Origin: Bradyrhizobium sp. LMTR 3
Lineage (GTDB): Bacteria; Pseudomonadota; Alphaproteobacteria; Rhizobiales; Xanthobacteraceae
NCBI RefSeq assembly: GCF_001693485.1
Contig: NZ_MAXC01000049.1
Coordinates: forward strand, 1 to 64,000
Length of the DNA stretch: 64,000 nucleotides
Reading direction: 5' to 3'
Shown here: in pieces, positions 42,971-52,479 of the stretch
How the letters are laid out: every line of letters begins with the position of its first letter
Numbering within the stretch: position 1 is the stretch's first letter
The notes under the pieces: generated by a model
Database searches by the model: none
Seen by the model: only the letters and a program-made list of their open reading frames with translations
Told to the model about the DNA's origin: nothing
Position numbers and translations under genes: made by a program

Positions 42971-43796
42971 GGGTAGCCTCCGCAACGCCGGCGTTTTGTG
43001 GAACCGCAATTCGCTCCGGATGCGTGAAGATTTCAAAACCGTCGGATCGCGCAATCGCCGCGAGCGTGATTCCAGCGGCTTCGGCCATCCGCACCGCTAG
43101 CGCGGTGGGTGCCGACATCGCGACCATCAGCGGGGCGCCGATCGCGGCGGTCTTCTGCACCATCTCGACCGAGACGCGGCTGGTCAGCAGCACCATGCCG
43201 TCGGCGTAGGGAACGGCAGCTTGCGCCAGCGCGCCGGCGAGCTTGTCGAGCGCGTTGTGGCGGCCGACGTCCTCTCGCAACGCCACCAGACCGTGCGCCG
43301 GCGTCCAGAATGCCGCCGCATGCACAGCGCGGGTCTGGATGTTGATCTGCTGCAATAAGGCAATGCTCGCCATGGCGGTCATGATCTCCGACGGCGAGAA
43401 GGTGCGCCCCCTTGGCACGATCGCGGCAGGGCGGACGGCTTCCGCAATCGACTCGACGCCGCAAATGCCACAACCGGTCGGGCCCGCGATATGCCGCCGC
43501 CGCTCGTTGATCAACTCGGCGCTGGATGGCTTCAGCCACATCCGAAGTTCGATGCCGTCATCGAGTTCCACGATGTCGAGTGTCTCGATCTCGTCGGACG
43601 ACTGCACGATGCCTTCGCTGAGGCTGAAGCCGATGGCAAAGTTCTGCAAATCCTGCGGCGTGGCCATCATCACGGCATAGGTGCCGCCATTGTAGGTGAG
43701 GGCGATGGCCGTCTCCTCCGGGATCAGGCGTGCGCTTTCGCCGAGTTGACCGTTGCGCCAGATCTGCCGATCGGCGGTGTAGACCGGATCGTGCAT
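42960..43796 (-). CDS. fdhD: Formate dehydrogenase accessory sulfurtransferase FdhD
   Basis: A 278-residue FdhD. The active-site cysteine loop is GPTGCGICGVESI (CxxC). GRTFSPSEIMTAM and DVGRHNALDKLAGAL are family motifs. It passes sulfur from a cysteine desulfurase to the molybdenum cofactor of formate dehydrogenase. It sits 3 bases after fdsA and overlaps fdsD by 11 bases, in keeping with one operon. Confidence 0.93.
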   Translation of the reverse strand: MHDPVYTADRQIWRNGQLGESARLIPEETAIALTYNGGTYAVMMATPQDLQNFAIGFSLSEGIVQSSDEIETLDIVELDDGIELRMWLKPSSAELINERRRHIAGPTGCGICGVESIAEAVRPAAIVPRGRTFSPSEIMTAMASIALLQQINIQTRAVHAAAFWTPAHGLVALREDVGRHNALDKLAGALAQAAVPYADGMVLLTSRVSVEMVQKTAAIGAPLMVAMSAPTALAVRMAEAAGITLAAIARSDGFEIFTHPERIAVPQNAGVAEATHVA

Positions 43797-43799
43797 GCC

Positions 43800-46673
43800 T
43801 TACTCCGCTGCTTCCGCTGGCAGGATGCGGCGGGAATGGCGGGCCTGCTCATCATAGGCCTTCTGCCAGTCGGACGGTCCGTTCGACGGCGAAATTTGCA
43901 CGGCCGTAACTTTGTATTCCGGGCAGTTGGTGGCCCAGTCCGAAAAGTCGGTGGTGATGACGTTGGCCTGGGTGTCCGGGTGGTGGAAGGTGGTATAGAC
44001 CACGCCCGGCGCGACGCGGTCGGTGATTTCGGCGCGCAGCGTCGTCTCGCCAGCGCGGCTCGCCAGCCGCACCCAGTCGCCGTCGCGCACGCCGCGCTGC
44101 TCGGCGTCGTGCGGATGGATCTCGAGCCGATCCTCGGCATGCCAGACCACGTTGTCGGTGCGGCGGGTCTGCGCGCCGACATTGTACTGGCTGAGGATGC
44201 GGCCCGTCGTCAGCAGCAGCGGAAAGCGCGGCCCGGTGCGTTCGTCGGTCGGGAGGTATTCCGTGATGACGAACTTGCCCTTGCCGCGCACGAAGCCGTC
44301 GATATGCATCACCGGCGTGCCTTCTGGCGCCTTCTCGTTGCAGGGCCACTGCACCGAGCCGAGCTCTTCGAGCTTGGCGTAGGAAACCCCGGCGAAGGTC
44401 GGCGTCAGGGCCGCGATCTCGTCCATGATTTGCGACGGATGATCGTAGCGCATGTCGTAACCCATCGCCCTGGCAAGGCCGATGGTGACTTCCCAATCGG
44501 CAAGCCCGTTGCGCGGCGTCATCACCTTGCGGACGCGCTGGATGCGCCGTTCGGCATTGGTGAAGGTGCCGTCCTTTTCCAAGAAGGTCGAGCCCGGCAG
44601 GAACACATGGGCGTAGTTCGCGGTCTCGTTGAGGAAGAGATCATGCACGATGACGCATTCCATCGACGATAGCGCCGCCACCACGTGCTTGGTGTTGGGA
44701 TCGGACTGGAGGATGTCCTCGCCTTGCACATAGAGGCCCATGAAGGTGCCTTCGATCGCGGCGTCGAACATGTTGGGAATGCGCAGGCCCGGCTCCGGAT
44801 TGAGCTTGACGTTCCACATCGCCTCGAACTGGTCGCGCACGGTCTCGCCCGAGATATGGCGATAGCCGGGCAGCTCGTGCGGGAACGAGCCCATGTCGCA
44901 GGAGCCTTGAACGTTGTTCTGGCCGCGCAGCGGGTTCACGCCGACGCCGGGACGGCCAATATTGCCGGTGGCCATCGCGAGGTTGGCGATCGCAATCACC
45001 GTGGTCGAACCCTGGCTGTGCTCGGTGACGCCGAGGCCGTAATAGATCGCGCCATTGCCGCCGGTGGCGAACAGCCGTGCGGCTTCGCGCAGCGCCCTCG
45101 GGTCGACGCCAGTCATGATCGCGGTCGATTCCGGGCTGTTCTTCGGCAGCGCCACGAACGCGGCCCATTCCTCGAACTCGCTCCAGTCGCAGCGCGCGCG
45201 CACGAAGGCTTCGTCGACGAGACCTTCGGTAACGATGACATGCGCCAGCGCCGTGAGCACGGCGACGTTGGTCCCAGGCACCAGCGGCAAATGCAGCGCC
45301 GACATATGCGGACCTTCCACCATCTCGGTGCGGCGCGGATCGACTACGATCAATCTGGCGCCCTGGCGCAGCCGCTTCTTCAGCCGCGAGGCGAACACCG
45401 GGTGGGCGGATGCCGGATTGGCGCCGATCACCATCACGACGTCGGTATGCTCGACGGAGTCGAAATCCTGCGTGCCGGCCGAGGTGCCGAACGTCGTCGA
45501 AAGGCCGTAGCCGGTCGGCGAGTGGCAGACGCGGGCGCAGGTATCGACGTTGTTGTTGCCAAAGCCGCCGCGGATCAGTTTCTGCACCAGGTAGGTCTCT
45601 TCATTGGTGCAGCGGGAGGAGGTGATGCCGCCGACGGCGTCGCGGCCATACCTCTGCTGGATGCCCTTGAATTTTGCGGCGGCAAAGTTGAAAGCCTCGT
45701 CCCAAGAGACCTCGCGCCAGGGATCCTCGATCCGCTCGCGGATCATGGGTTTAAGGATGCGCTCTTTGTGCGTGGTGTAGCCCCAGGCAAAGCGCCCCTT
45801 GACGCAGGAATGGCCGCGATTGGCCTTGCCGTCCTTGTAGGGGACCATGCGGACGACTTCCTCGCCGCGCATCTCCGCCTTGAAGGCACAGCCGACGCCG
45901 CAATAGGCGCAGGTCGTCACAACCGAATGCTCGGGCTGGCCGATCTCTATGACGGATTTTTCGGTCAGCGTCGCGGTGGGGCAGGCCTGCACGCAGGCGC
46001 CGCAGGACACGCATTCCGAGCCGAGGAAGCTTTCACCCATGCCGGGCGAGACGCGGCTATCAAAGCCGCGGTCCGAGATCGTCAGCGCAAAGGTGCCCTG
46101 AACTTCCTCGCAGGCGCGGACGCAGCGCGAGCAGACGATGCACTTCGAAGGGTCGTAGGTGAAGTAGGGATTGGACTCGTCCTTCGGCATCCAGCTGTCA
46201 TTGTCGAAGCCGTGCGACTTGGCGAACACGTGGTTTTCGCCCTCATAGCCGTAGCGCACGTCGCGCAGGCCCACGGCGCCAGCCATGTCCTGCAATTCGC
46301 AATCGCCGTTGGCGGCGCAGGTCAGGCAGTCCAGCGGGTGGTCGGAGATGTAGAGCTCCATCACCCCCTTGCGCAACTTCTTCAGCCGTTCGGTCTGGGT
46401 GTGCACGACGAGGCCGTTCATGGCGGGGGTCGTGCAGGACGCCGGCGTGCCGGCGCGGCCCTCGATCTCGATCAGGCAGAGACGGCAGGAGCCGAACGCG
46501 TCGACCATGTCGGTGGCGCAAAGCTTTGGGATCTGCGTGCCGGCTTCCATCGCCGCGCGCATGATGGAGGTGCCCTCGGGCACCGTGACGCTTTGCCCGT
46601 CGATGGTGAGCGTTACCATCGTTTCGGATTTCGAACGGGGCGTGCCGAAGTCGATCTCTTCGATCAAGGACAT
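43800..46673 (-). CDS. fdsA: NAD-dependent formate dehydrogenase alpha subunit
   Basis: A 957-residue molybdoenzyme. The N-terminus carries a 2Fe-2S ferredoxin domain (CATDMVDAFGSCRLC), a His-Cys cluster region (CLTCAANGDCELQDM), two 4Fe-4S clusters (CIVCSRCVRACEEVQG; CVSCGACVQACPTATL) and a further cluster (CAYCGVGCAFK). The Mo-bis-MGD domain follows with the active-site Cys in VDTCARVCHSPTGYG and a C-terminal molybdopterin-binding domain. It oxidises formate to CO2 and passes electrons to FdsB/G and NAD+. The ATG at 46673 (MSLIEEIDFG) is preferred. The active site uses Cys, not selenocysteine. Confidence 0.95.
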   Translation of the reverse strand: MSLIEEIDFGTPRSKSETMVTLTIDGQSVTVPEGTSIMRAAMEAGTQIPKLCATDMVDAFGSCRLCLIEIEGRAGTPASCTTPAMNGLVVHTQTERLKKLRKGVMELYISDHPLDCLTCAANGDCELQDMAGAVGLRDVRYGYEGENHVFAKSHGFDNDSWMPKDESNPYFTYDPSKCIVCSRCVRACEEVQGTFALTISDRGFDSRVSPGMGESFLGSECVSCGACVQACPTATLTEKSVIEIGQPEHSVVTTCAYCGVGCAFKAEMRGEEVVRMVPYKDGKANRGHSCVKGRFAWGYTTHKERILKPMIRERIEDPWREVSWDEAFNFAAAKFKGIQQRYGRDAVGGITSSRCTNEETYLVQKLIRGGFGNNNVDTCARVCHSPTGYGLSTTFGTSAGTQDFDSVEHTDVVMVIGANPASAHPVFASRLKKRLRQGARLIVVDPRRTEMVEGPHMSALHLPLVPGTNVAVLTALAHVIVTEGLVDEAFVRARCDWSEFEEWAAFVALPKNSPESTAIMTGVDPRALREAARLFATGGNGAIYYGLGVTEHSQGSTTVIAIANLAMATGNIGRPGVGVNPLRGQNNVQGSCDMGSFPHELPGYRHISGETVRDQFEAMWNVKLNPEPGLRIPNMFDAAIEGTFMGLYVQGEDILQSDPNTKHVVAALSSMECVIVHDLFLNETANYAHVFLPGSTFLEKDGTFTNAERRIQRVRKVMTPRNGLADWEVTIGLARAMGYDMRYDHPSQIMDEIAALTPTFAGVSYAKLEELGSVQWPCNEKAPEGTPVMHIDGFVRGKGKFVITEYLPTDERTGPRFPLLLTTGRILSQYNVGAQTRRTDNVVWHAEDRLEIHPHDAEQRGVRDGDWVRLASRAGETTLRAEITDRVAPGVVYTTFHHPDTQANVITTDFSDWATNCPEYKVTAVQISPSNGPSDWQKAYDEQARHSRRILPAEAAE

Positions 46674-46683
46674 TGTCGGTCTC

Positions 46684-48240
46684 CTATTCCGCGGCCTGCA
46701 AGGTGGCCGGTGCCGGGCCAAAATCTTCCCGGAAATGTTTCAAGGCGCTCAGCACGGGGTAGGGCGTGAAGCCCCCGAGCGCGCATAGCGAGCCGAACTT
46801 CATGGTGTTGCAGAGGTCTTCGACGACGGCGAGGCTTTCGGATGTGCGCTCACCGCGGATGATCTTGTCGATGGTCTCGACGCCGCGCGTCGAGCCGATC
46901 CGGCACGGCGTGCACTTGCCGCAGGATTCGATCGCGCAGAATTCCATAGCAAAGCGCGCCTGCTTCGCCATGTCGACACTGTCGTCGAACACCACGATGC
47001 CGCCATGGCCGATCAGTCCGTCGCGCGCCGCGAAGGCTTCGTAGTCGAACGGCGTGTCGAACAGCGCGCGGGGGAAGTAGGCCCCGAGCGGTCCACCGAC
47101 CTGCACGGCGCGGACGGGGCGGCCAGTGAATGTGCCTCCGCCGATGTCGTCGACGAGTTCGCCAAGCGTGACGCCGAAGGCGGTTTCGAACAGGCCGCCA
47201 TACCGGACGTTGCCGGCGAGCTGGATAGGCATGGTGCCGCGCGAGCGGCCCATCCCAAAATCGGCATAGGCCTTTGCGCCGCCGGCGAGGATGAACGGGA
47301 TTGCCGCAAACGACAGCACGTTGTTGATGACGGTCGGCCGGCCGAACAGGCCCTTGTGCGCGGGCAGCGGCGGCTTGGCGCGGACGATGCCGCGGCGACC
47401 CTCAAGGCTCTCCAGTAGCGAGGTTTCCTCGCCGCAGACATAGGCGCCGGCGCCGACCCGCACTTCGAGGTCGAAACTGTGGTTGGAATCGACGATGCTC
47501 TCGCCGAGATAGCCGGTGCGCCTAGCGGCCGATATCGCGGCGTTCATCGCCGCAACCGCGTGCGGATATTCCGATCGGATGTAGATGTAACCCTTGGTGG
47601 CGCCGACGGCGATGCCCGCGATCGTCATGCCTTCGATCACGACAAAGGGATCGCCCTCCATGATCATGCGGTCGGCAAAAGTGCCACTGTCGCCTTCGTC
47701 GGCGTTGCAGACGACGTATTTGCGGTCGGCGTTGGCTTGCGCCACCGTCTTCCACTTTATGCCAGTGGGAAAGCCGGCGCCGCCGCGCCCGCGCAGGCCG
47801 GACGCGGTGACGTCGGCGAGGATATCGTCCGACGTCAGCGTCAGCGCACGCTCCAGGCCCTTGTAGCCATCATGGGCGCGGTAATCGCTGACCGAGCGGG
47901 GATCAATCACGCCGCAGCGCGCGAATGTCAGGCGAGTCTGCCGCTTCAGCCAGGGAATTTCGTCGGTGATGCCGAGCCGCAGCGGGTGCGCTCCACCGGT
48001 GGTCATTGCATCGAACACCGACGGCGCATCCACTGCCGTCACGGGACCGAACGCGATGCGGCCCTGTGATGTCGCGACCTCGATCATCGGCTCGAGCCAA
48101 TAGAGCCCACGCGATCCCGTTCTGATGATCTCGACGGGGATACCGGACTTAACGGCGGCCTGCTCCAGCGCGACGGCCAAGTCATCGGCGCCCACGGCGA
48201 GGGCACCGGCATCGCGGGGAACGAAGATGCGTATCGTCAT
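46684..48240 (-). CDS. fdsB: NAD-dependent formate dehydrogenase beta subunit
   Basis: A 518-residue FdsB. An N-terminal thioredoxin-like part (about 1-110) is fused to a NuoF-like domain with the FMN/NADH motif GLRGRGGAGFPTGIKW, GAGAYVCGEETSLLESLEGR and the 4Fe-4S motif ESCGKCTPCRIGSTRG. It accepts electrons from FdsA and reduces NAD+. It overlaps fdsG by 4 bases and ends 10 bases before the fdsA start. Confidence 0.95.
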   Translation of the reverse strand: MTIRIFVPRDAGALAVGADDLAVALEQAAVKSGIPVEIIRTGSRGLYWLEPMIEVATSQGRIAFGPVTAVDAPSVFDAMTTGGAHPLRLGITDEIPWLKRQTRLTFARCGVIDPRSVSDYRAHDGYKGLERALTLTSDDILADVTASGLRGRGGAGFPTGIKWKTVAQANADRKYVVCNADEGDSGTFADRMIMEGDPFVVIEGMTIAGIAVGATKGYIYIRSEYPHAVAAMNAAISAARRTGYLGESIVDSNHSFDLEVRVGAGAYVCGEETSLLESLEGRRGIVRAKPPLPAHKGLFGRPTVINNVLSFAAIPFILAGGAKAYADFGMGRSRGTMPIQLAGNVRYGGLFETAFGVTLGELVDDIGGGTFTGRPVRAVQVGGPLGAYFPRALFDTPFDYEAFAARDGLIGHGGIVVFDDSVDMAKQARFAMEFCAIESCGKCTPCRIGSTRGVETIDKIIRGERTSESLAVVEDLCNTMKFGSLCALGGFTPYPVLSALKHFREDFGPAPATLQAAE

Positions 48241-48719
48241 CGCTGCGCCTCCGCGACCAACGCATCGAGACGCGCTTCATCCAGCCGTCCGATGACGCGG
48301 CCATCGAGCATCGCCGACGGTGCGGTGGCGCACAGCCCGAGGCAATAGATCGGCTCCAGCGTGACACGCGCATCGGCGGTGGTGCTTCCGATCGATATGC
48401 CGAGCGTCGCTTCGGCGCGCGCGGCGAGCGCATCGCCACCTGCGGCCTGGCACGCCTCGGCCCGGCATAGTTTCAGCACATGGTGGCCGGCGGGCTCGCG
48501 GCGAAAATCATGATAGAACGTGAACACGCCGTGCACCTCGGCGCGCGAAAGACGAAGCGCGGATGCGATCATCGGAATCGCGGGCTCCGGCACGTAGCCG
48601 AACGCCTCTTGCATCGCGTGCAGGATCACCAGCGTCGCGCCTTCGAGCTTCTCGTGCTCGGCGATGATCTCGGCGCCGCGCGCTTCATTCCAGGGTTCGT
48701 ATGCCGATGTCATTTCCAC
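48237..48719 (-). CDS. fdsG: NAD-dependent formate dehydrogenase gamma subunit
   Basis: A 160-residue NuoE-like subunit. The 2Fe-2S ligands are in VLKLCRAEACQAAGG and YCLGLCATAPSAM. The N-terminal helical domain has HAMQEAFGYVPEPAIPMIA. It passes electrons within the FdsGBA complex. First gene of fdsG-fdsB-fdsA-fdhD-fdsD; the start may be the ATG at 48719 or the second ATG two codons in. Confidence 0.93.
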   Translation of the reverse strand: MEMTSAYEPWNEARGAEIIAEHEKLEGATLVILHAMQEAFGYVPEPAIPMIASALRLSRAEVHGVFTFYHDFRREPAGHHVLKLCRAEACQAAGGDALAARAEATLGISIGSTTADARVTLEPIYCLGLCATAPSAMLDGRVIGRLDEARLDALVAEAQR

Positions 48720-48819
48720 GTTCTCATCAGAGGTTGTGTGCTCCGATGAGTAGGGGAATTGCGCGGGATATCAATAAAGCTGTCTCATGCTGCGATTTCA
48801 AAACGCGATGGGCTCGGCG

Positions 48820-48836
48820 CATAGGCAAACCCTATG
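48820..48836. promoter_or_regulatory. Palindrome upstream of fdsG, ATAG-N7-CTAT type
   Basis: CATAGG-CAAAC-CCTATG is a perfect dyad with the ATAG-N7-CTAT geometry known for OxyR-type LysR regulators. It lies about 100 bases upstream of fdsG, in the gap shared with the divergent LysR gene. The same geometry recurs at 1067-1081 over another LysR gene start. Confidence 0.5.
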
Positions 48837-48891
48837 ACCGATACGGCAAGCGGATGGCGTTCGGTCGACAAGCGCGCCGGGTTGTCTCCTT

Positions 48892-48916
48892 GCATACGCG
48901 GGATGAACACGTATGC
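48892..48916. promoter_or_regulatory. Inverted repeat in the fds/LysR intergenic region
   Basis: GCATACG (48892-48898) and CGTATGC (48910-48916) are perfect complements separated by 11 bases. The spacing suits a LysR-type dimer site. With the 48820 dyad it gives two candidate operators between fdsG and the LysR gene. No gene is seen in 48720-49081. Confidence 0.5.
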
Positions 48917-49081
48917 AGCGCTTACGAGCCTGCCTGCTCGATAGGGCTGAAAAATTGGACAATATGAGTATCGAATTTCCGTCCCTCGGACGCTGTTTTG
49001 AAGTATTGGCGCCTTCACGCCCGTGCTATTTGTGGCACTTGGGCGACCGCCCATACGGCCAAATTTCGTGGGATTTTCTCG

Positions 49082-49972
49082 GTGATCGACAAGCTTGAAC
49101 TTCTGCTGGCGCTGGCAAAGGAGCGGCATTTTGGGCGGGCGGCGGAAGCCTGCGGCGTCACCCAGCCGACCATGTCGACCAGCCTCAAGCAGCTCGAGGA
49201 AATTCTCGGCGTCATGCTGGTGCAGCGCGGTTCCCGCTTTCAGGGCTTTACGCCGGAGGGCGAGCGCACGTTGGACTGGGCGCGGCGTATCGTCGGCGAC
49301 GCGCGGGCCATGCGGCAGGAGATCAACAGCCTCAAGGACAAGCTCTCCGGCGAAATCAGGATCGCCGCGATCCCGACCGTGCTCGGCATGGTGGCGCAGC
49401 TCACGACGCCGTACCGCGCGCGATATCCCGACGTGCGCTTTCGCATCCAGTCCTGCACGTCGGCCGACGTGCTGGGTCTTCTCGAAAATCTCGAGGTCGA
49501 TGCCGGGCTGACCTACATAGAGAACGAGCCGATCGGCAAGGTACGCACCATTCCGCTCTACAACGAAAGCTATCGCCTGCTGACGGCGCCGGACGCCATG
49601 TTCGGCGATCGCAAGCAGGTCACCTGGAAGGAGGTCGGGCAGGTGCCGTTGTGCCTGTTGACGCCGGACATGCAGAACCGCCGCATCATCGATCGCGCGC
49701 TGGCTTCCGTCGGGGCCGAGGCCACGCCGACGCTGACCTCGAACTCGCTGCTGGTGCTCTACACGCATGTGAAGACCGGGCGCTGGGCAAGCGTGATGCC
49801 GGCCAAGCTTGCGGAGACGCTGGGGTTGGCCGACTCCGTCCGCAGTATTCCGATCGTCGATCCCGTCGTCGACTACAGCATCGGCATGGTGATCCCGCAG
49901 CGCGACCCGATGACGCCGCTGATCGCGGCGCTGGTGCAGGTCGCCCGCGAAGTGGCGCCGACGCTGGCGTAA
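49082..49972 (+). CDS. LysR family regulator, probable formate dehydrogenase activator
   Basis: A 296-residue LysR protein starting with GTG (MIDKLELLLALAKERHFGRA). The DNA-binding helix is CGVTQPTMSTSLKQLEEILG and the effector domain has EIRIAAIPTVLGMVAQLTTPYR. It is divergent from fdsG, the usual position of a LysR activator of soluble formate dehydrogenase (FdsR in other bacteria). Palindromes at 48820 and 48892 lie between them. Assignment as the fds regulator is by position. Confidence 0.88.
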   Translation: MIDKLELLLALAKERHFGRAAEACGVTQPTMSTSLKQLEEILGVMLVQRGSRFQGFTPEGERTLDWARRIVGDARAMRQEINSLKDKLSGEIRIAAIPTVLGMVAQLTTPYRARYPDVRFRIQSCTSADVLGLLENLEVDAGLTYIENEPIGKVRTIPLYNESYRLLTAPDAMFGDRKQVTWKEVGQVPLCLLTPDMQNRRIIDRALASVGAEATPTLTSNSLLVLYTHVKTGRWASVMPAKLAETLGLADSVRSIPIVDPVVDYSIGMVIPQRDPMTPLIAALVQVAREVAPTLA

Positions 49973-49974
49973 GA

Positions 49975-52287
49975 TCAGGCCGCTTCGGCCTTTGCTTTCG
50001 TTTTCGGCTGTTGCGGTTCGCGCGGCAGCACGATGCGGACGACGGTGCCGGTGCCGAGCTTGGAGCGCAGCCGCATCGTGCCGCCATGCAGGCTGGTCAG
50101 CGACCGCGCGATGGCTAGTCCCAGGCCCGAGCCCTGGTAGGTCTTGGTGAGCTGGCTCTCGACCTGCTCGAACGGGTTGCCCAGCCGTCGCAGCGAAGCG
50201 GGCGCGATGCCGATCCCGGTATCGGCGATCATCAGCACGATCGAGTTGGGCAGCACGTGGCTGCGCACGGTGACCTTGCCGTCGTCGGGGGTGAATTTTA
50301 CGGCATTGGACAGCAGGTTGACGAAGATCTGCTTGACCGCGCGGCGGTCGGCCATCACGGAAATGGTGCTTTCGATGTCCGCGTCCAGCGTAAGGTGCTT
50401 GTCCTCGGCGCGCCCGGACACCACGCGCAGCGACTCCGCCAGGATCTTCGACAAGTCGAGCTGCTCCATGTCGAGCTTCATGCGGCCGGCCTCGATCTTC
50501 GACATGTCGAGGATGTCGTTGATGACTTCGAGCAGGTATTTGCCGCTGGTCAGGATGTCGTGGCAGTACTCCTGATACTTGTCGGAGCCGAGCACGCCGA
50601 ACATGCCGCTACCCATGATCTCGGAAAAGCCGATGATGGCGTTCAGCGGGGTGCGCAGCTCGTGGCTCATATTGGCGAGGAATTTCGACTTCGCCTGGTT
50701 GGCTTCCTCGGCGCGGTTCTTCTCCTGCGAATATTTTTCCGCGAGATCGGCCAGCTCGGCCTGCGAGCGCTTCAGGTCGAGCACGTTGGCGCGCAGGCGG
50801 GCGTCGTTTTCGATCAGCTTCTGCTCGTGCGCCTTGATCCGGGTGATGTCGGTGCCGACCGAGACGTAGCCGCCGTCCTTGGTGCGGCGCTCGCTGATAT
50901 GCAGCCAGCTTCCGTCGTCGAGCTGCGCCTCGAACGTGCGGGCTCCCGGCGCTTGCGCGCCGGTCTCCTGCAGCCTGGTGCGAACCTCCGGCATGCTGCC
51001 GACCTCGATCACGGTCTCGTACGACGTGCCGGGCGTCACCGCCGTATCGGGCAATTTGTGCAGGCGCTGGAAGTGCGAGTTGCAGAGCACGAGGCGGTCT
51101 TCCGCGTCCCACAGCACGAAGGCTTCCGGAATGGTTTCGATCGCGTCGCGCAGCCTGAGGTCGGCTTCCACGGTCTTCTCGGCGAGGCTCTTCTGCTCGG
51201 TGATGTCGACCGCGATGCCGATCAAATGCAGCCCACCGTCGGCCGAGGTGTGACTGAGCTCGCAGCGCACGCGCAGCCAGATCCAGTGGCCGCCGGTGTG
51301 CTGCATGCGGAAGCTCTGATCGATGTGGGTGATCTTGCCGGCGATCATCTGGTCGGCGATCGCGAACAGGTCGATGTCGTCGGATTTCACCAGCGCGTTG
51401 ACTTCGCCGAAGGTGAGGAGGTCGTTGCGGGAGTCGAGGCCGAGCATCGTGAACATCGATGCCGACCAGAAGATGCGGCCGCGCGAGAGGTCCCAGTCCC
51501 ACAATCCGCAGCGGCCGCGGTTGAGCGCGGTATCGATCCGGCCGCGCACTGCGTCGTTGATCAGGTCGCCCTCGCGGGCGCGGGTCGATTGCCAGTGGAA
51601 GGCGAAGCCGAGGATCAGCACGACGAAGCCGGTGGTGGCCGACAGCGTCACCGACAGAGCGGCATCCGAACCCCACAGCGGCTCGTTCCGTTCCTGGATG
51701 ACAATGACCATGCCCGGCAGCGATTTGACCAACCGCGAGATCGCCATGGCGCCGTTGCCGTTCGGCAGCGTCATGTCGCTGACGACGCCCTGCTGGCCGG
51801 GCGTGGCGAGCAGTTGCGCCGTGCTGATGACGTCGAGGATGCGATCGCCGCCAAGGCTGCCTTCGACGGGAACGCGGGCCAGAATCCGGTGATCCGAGCC
51901 GGTGATGATGACGTGGCGGCCGCTCGCAACGCCCCAGGCCGGGATCAGGTCGGGCAGCAGGCTCTGCAGCCGCTCGATATTGGCGGCGCGATCTTGCCGG
52001 ACCGAAGCGAAGCGGTCGAGGCGTTCGGCCAGGAGCTCGGTGACCGCCGAGAGGTCGCGCTTCATGGAGGCGCGCTTCTGCCGGCTCTGGTCGATCACCT
52101 GCACGAAGGCGCCGAGGCAGATCGTGATCAGGAAGGCGATGATGAGCGTGGGCACGGCGCGGCGAAGCGCCGGCTCTGCGGTGAGTAGCCGGTGGTAGGC
52201 AGGTTTTGCGATCGATTGCGCCAATCCTTTGATCGAATCGGATTGGACACACGCGTTCGCCGCATTCGCCGCATGCGCGCGCGCCAT
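49975..52287 (-). CDS. PAS-domain sensor histidine kinase, PleC/DivJ-like
   Basis: A 770-residue kinase. Two membrane segments (about 46-66 and 212-230) flank a periplasmic region. Two PAS domains follow: RCGLWDWDLSRGRIFWSASM (about 255-365) and the LRDAIETIPEAFVLWDAED domain (about 385-500). A coiled coil and H-box FLANMSHELRTPLNAIIGFS come next, then KYLLEVINDILDMSKIEAGR, N-box KQIFVNLLSNAVKF and G-boxes DTGIGI and GSGLGLAIARSL. The H-box region is of the PleC/DivJ cell-cycle type. No receiver domain or adjacent regulator gene; the LysR stop lies 2 bases from its own stop. Confidence 0.88.
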   Translation of the reverse strand: MARAHAANAANACVQSDSIKGLAQSIAKPAYHRLLTAEPALRRAVPTLIIAFLITICLGAFVQVIDQSRQKRASMKRDLSAVTELLAERLDRFASVRQDRAANIERLQSLLPDLIPAWGVASGRHVIITGSDHRILARVPVEGSLGGDRILDVISTAQLLATPGQQGVVSDMTLPNGNGAMAISRLVKSLPGMVIVIQERNEPLWGSDAALSVTLSATTGFVVLILGFAFHWQSTRAREGDLINDAVRGRIDTALNRGRCGLWDWDLSRGRIFWSASMFTMLGLDSRNDLLTFGEVNALVKSDDIDLFAIADQMIAGKITHIDQSFRMQHTGGHWIWLRVRCELSHTSADGGLHLIGIAVDITEQKSLAEKTVEADLRLRDAIETIPEAFVLWDAEDRLVLCNSHFQRLHKLPDTAVTPGTSYETVIEVGSMPEVRTRLQETGAQAPGARTFEAQLDDGSWLHISERRTKDGGYVSVGTDITRIKAHEQKLIENDARLRANVLDLKRSQAELADLAEKYSQEKNRAEEANQAKSKFLANMSHELRTPLNAIIGFSEIMGSGMFGVLGSDKYQEYCHDILTSGKYLLEVINDILDMSKIEAGRMKLDMEQLDLSKILAESLRVVSGRAEDKHLTLDADIESTISVMADRRAVKQIFVNLLSNAVKFTPDDGKVTVRSHVLPNSIVLMIADTGIGIAPASLRRLGNPFEQVESQLTKTYQGSGLGLAIARSLTSLHGGTMRLRSKLGTGTVVRIVLPREPQQPKTKAKAEAA

Positions 52288-52479
52288 GCTTTAGACCCCC
52301 GCCGAAGGCTCTTTTGCACATTGTCCGGAAGCACCCCGTAGCTTCCGAATCATGCCGATTTGAATCCACTTTTTTCGGGCTGTCGAGAGTCAACGATTCG
52401 TTAATTCGAAATAAATCTTGTCCAACGCGAATGTAAGGCACGCTCGATGCGAGTCCGAAACGGGAACGGGCCCGCAATG

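Noticed and set aside
44685..46769. 694-residue open frame antisense to fdsA
   Set aside because: The fdsA strand has cofactor motifs throughout; the antisense frame has none and no ribosome site.
50257..52188. 643-residue open frame antisense to the PleC/DivJ-like kinase
   Set aside because: Shadow of a well-supported kinase gene; composition is typical of reverse-complement GC-rich coding DNA.
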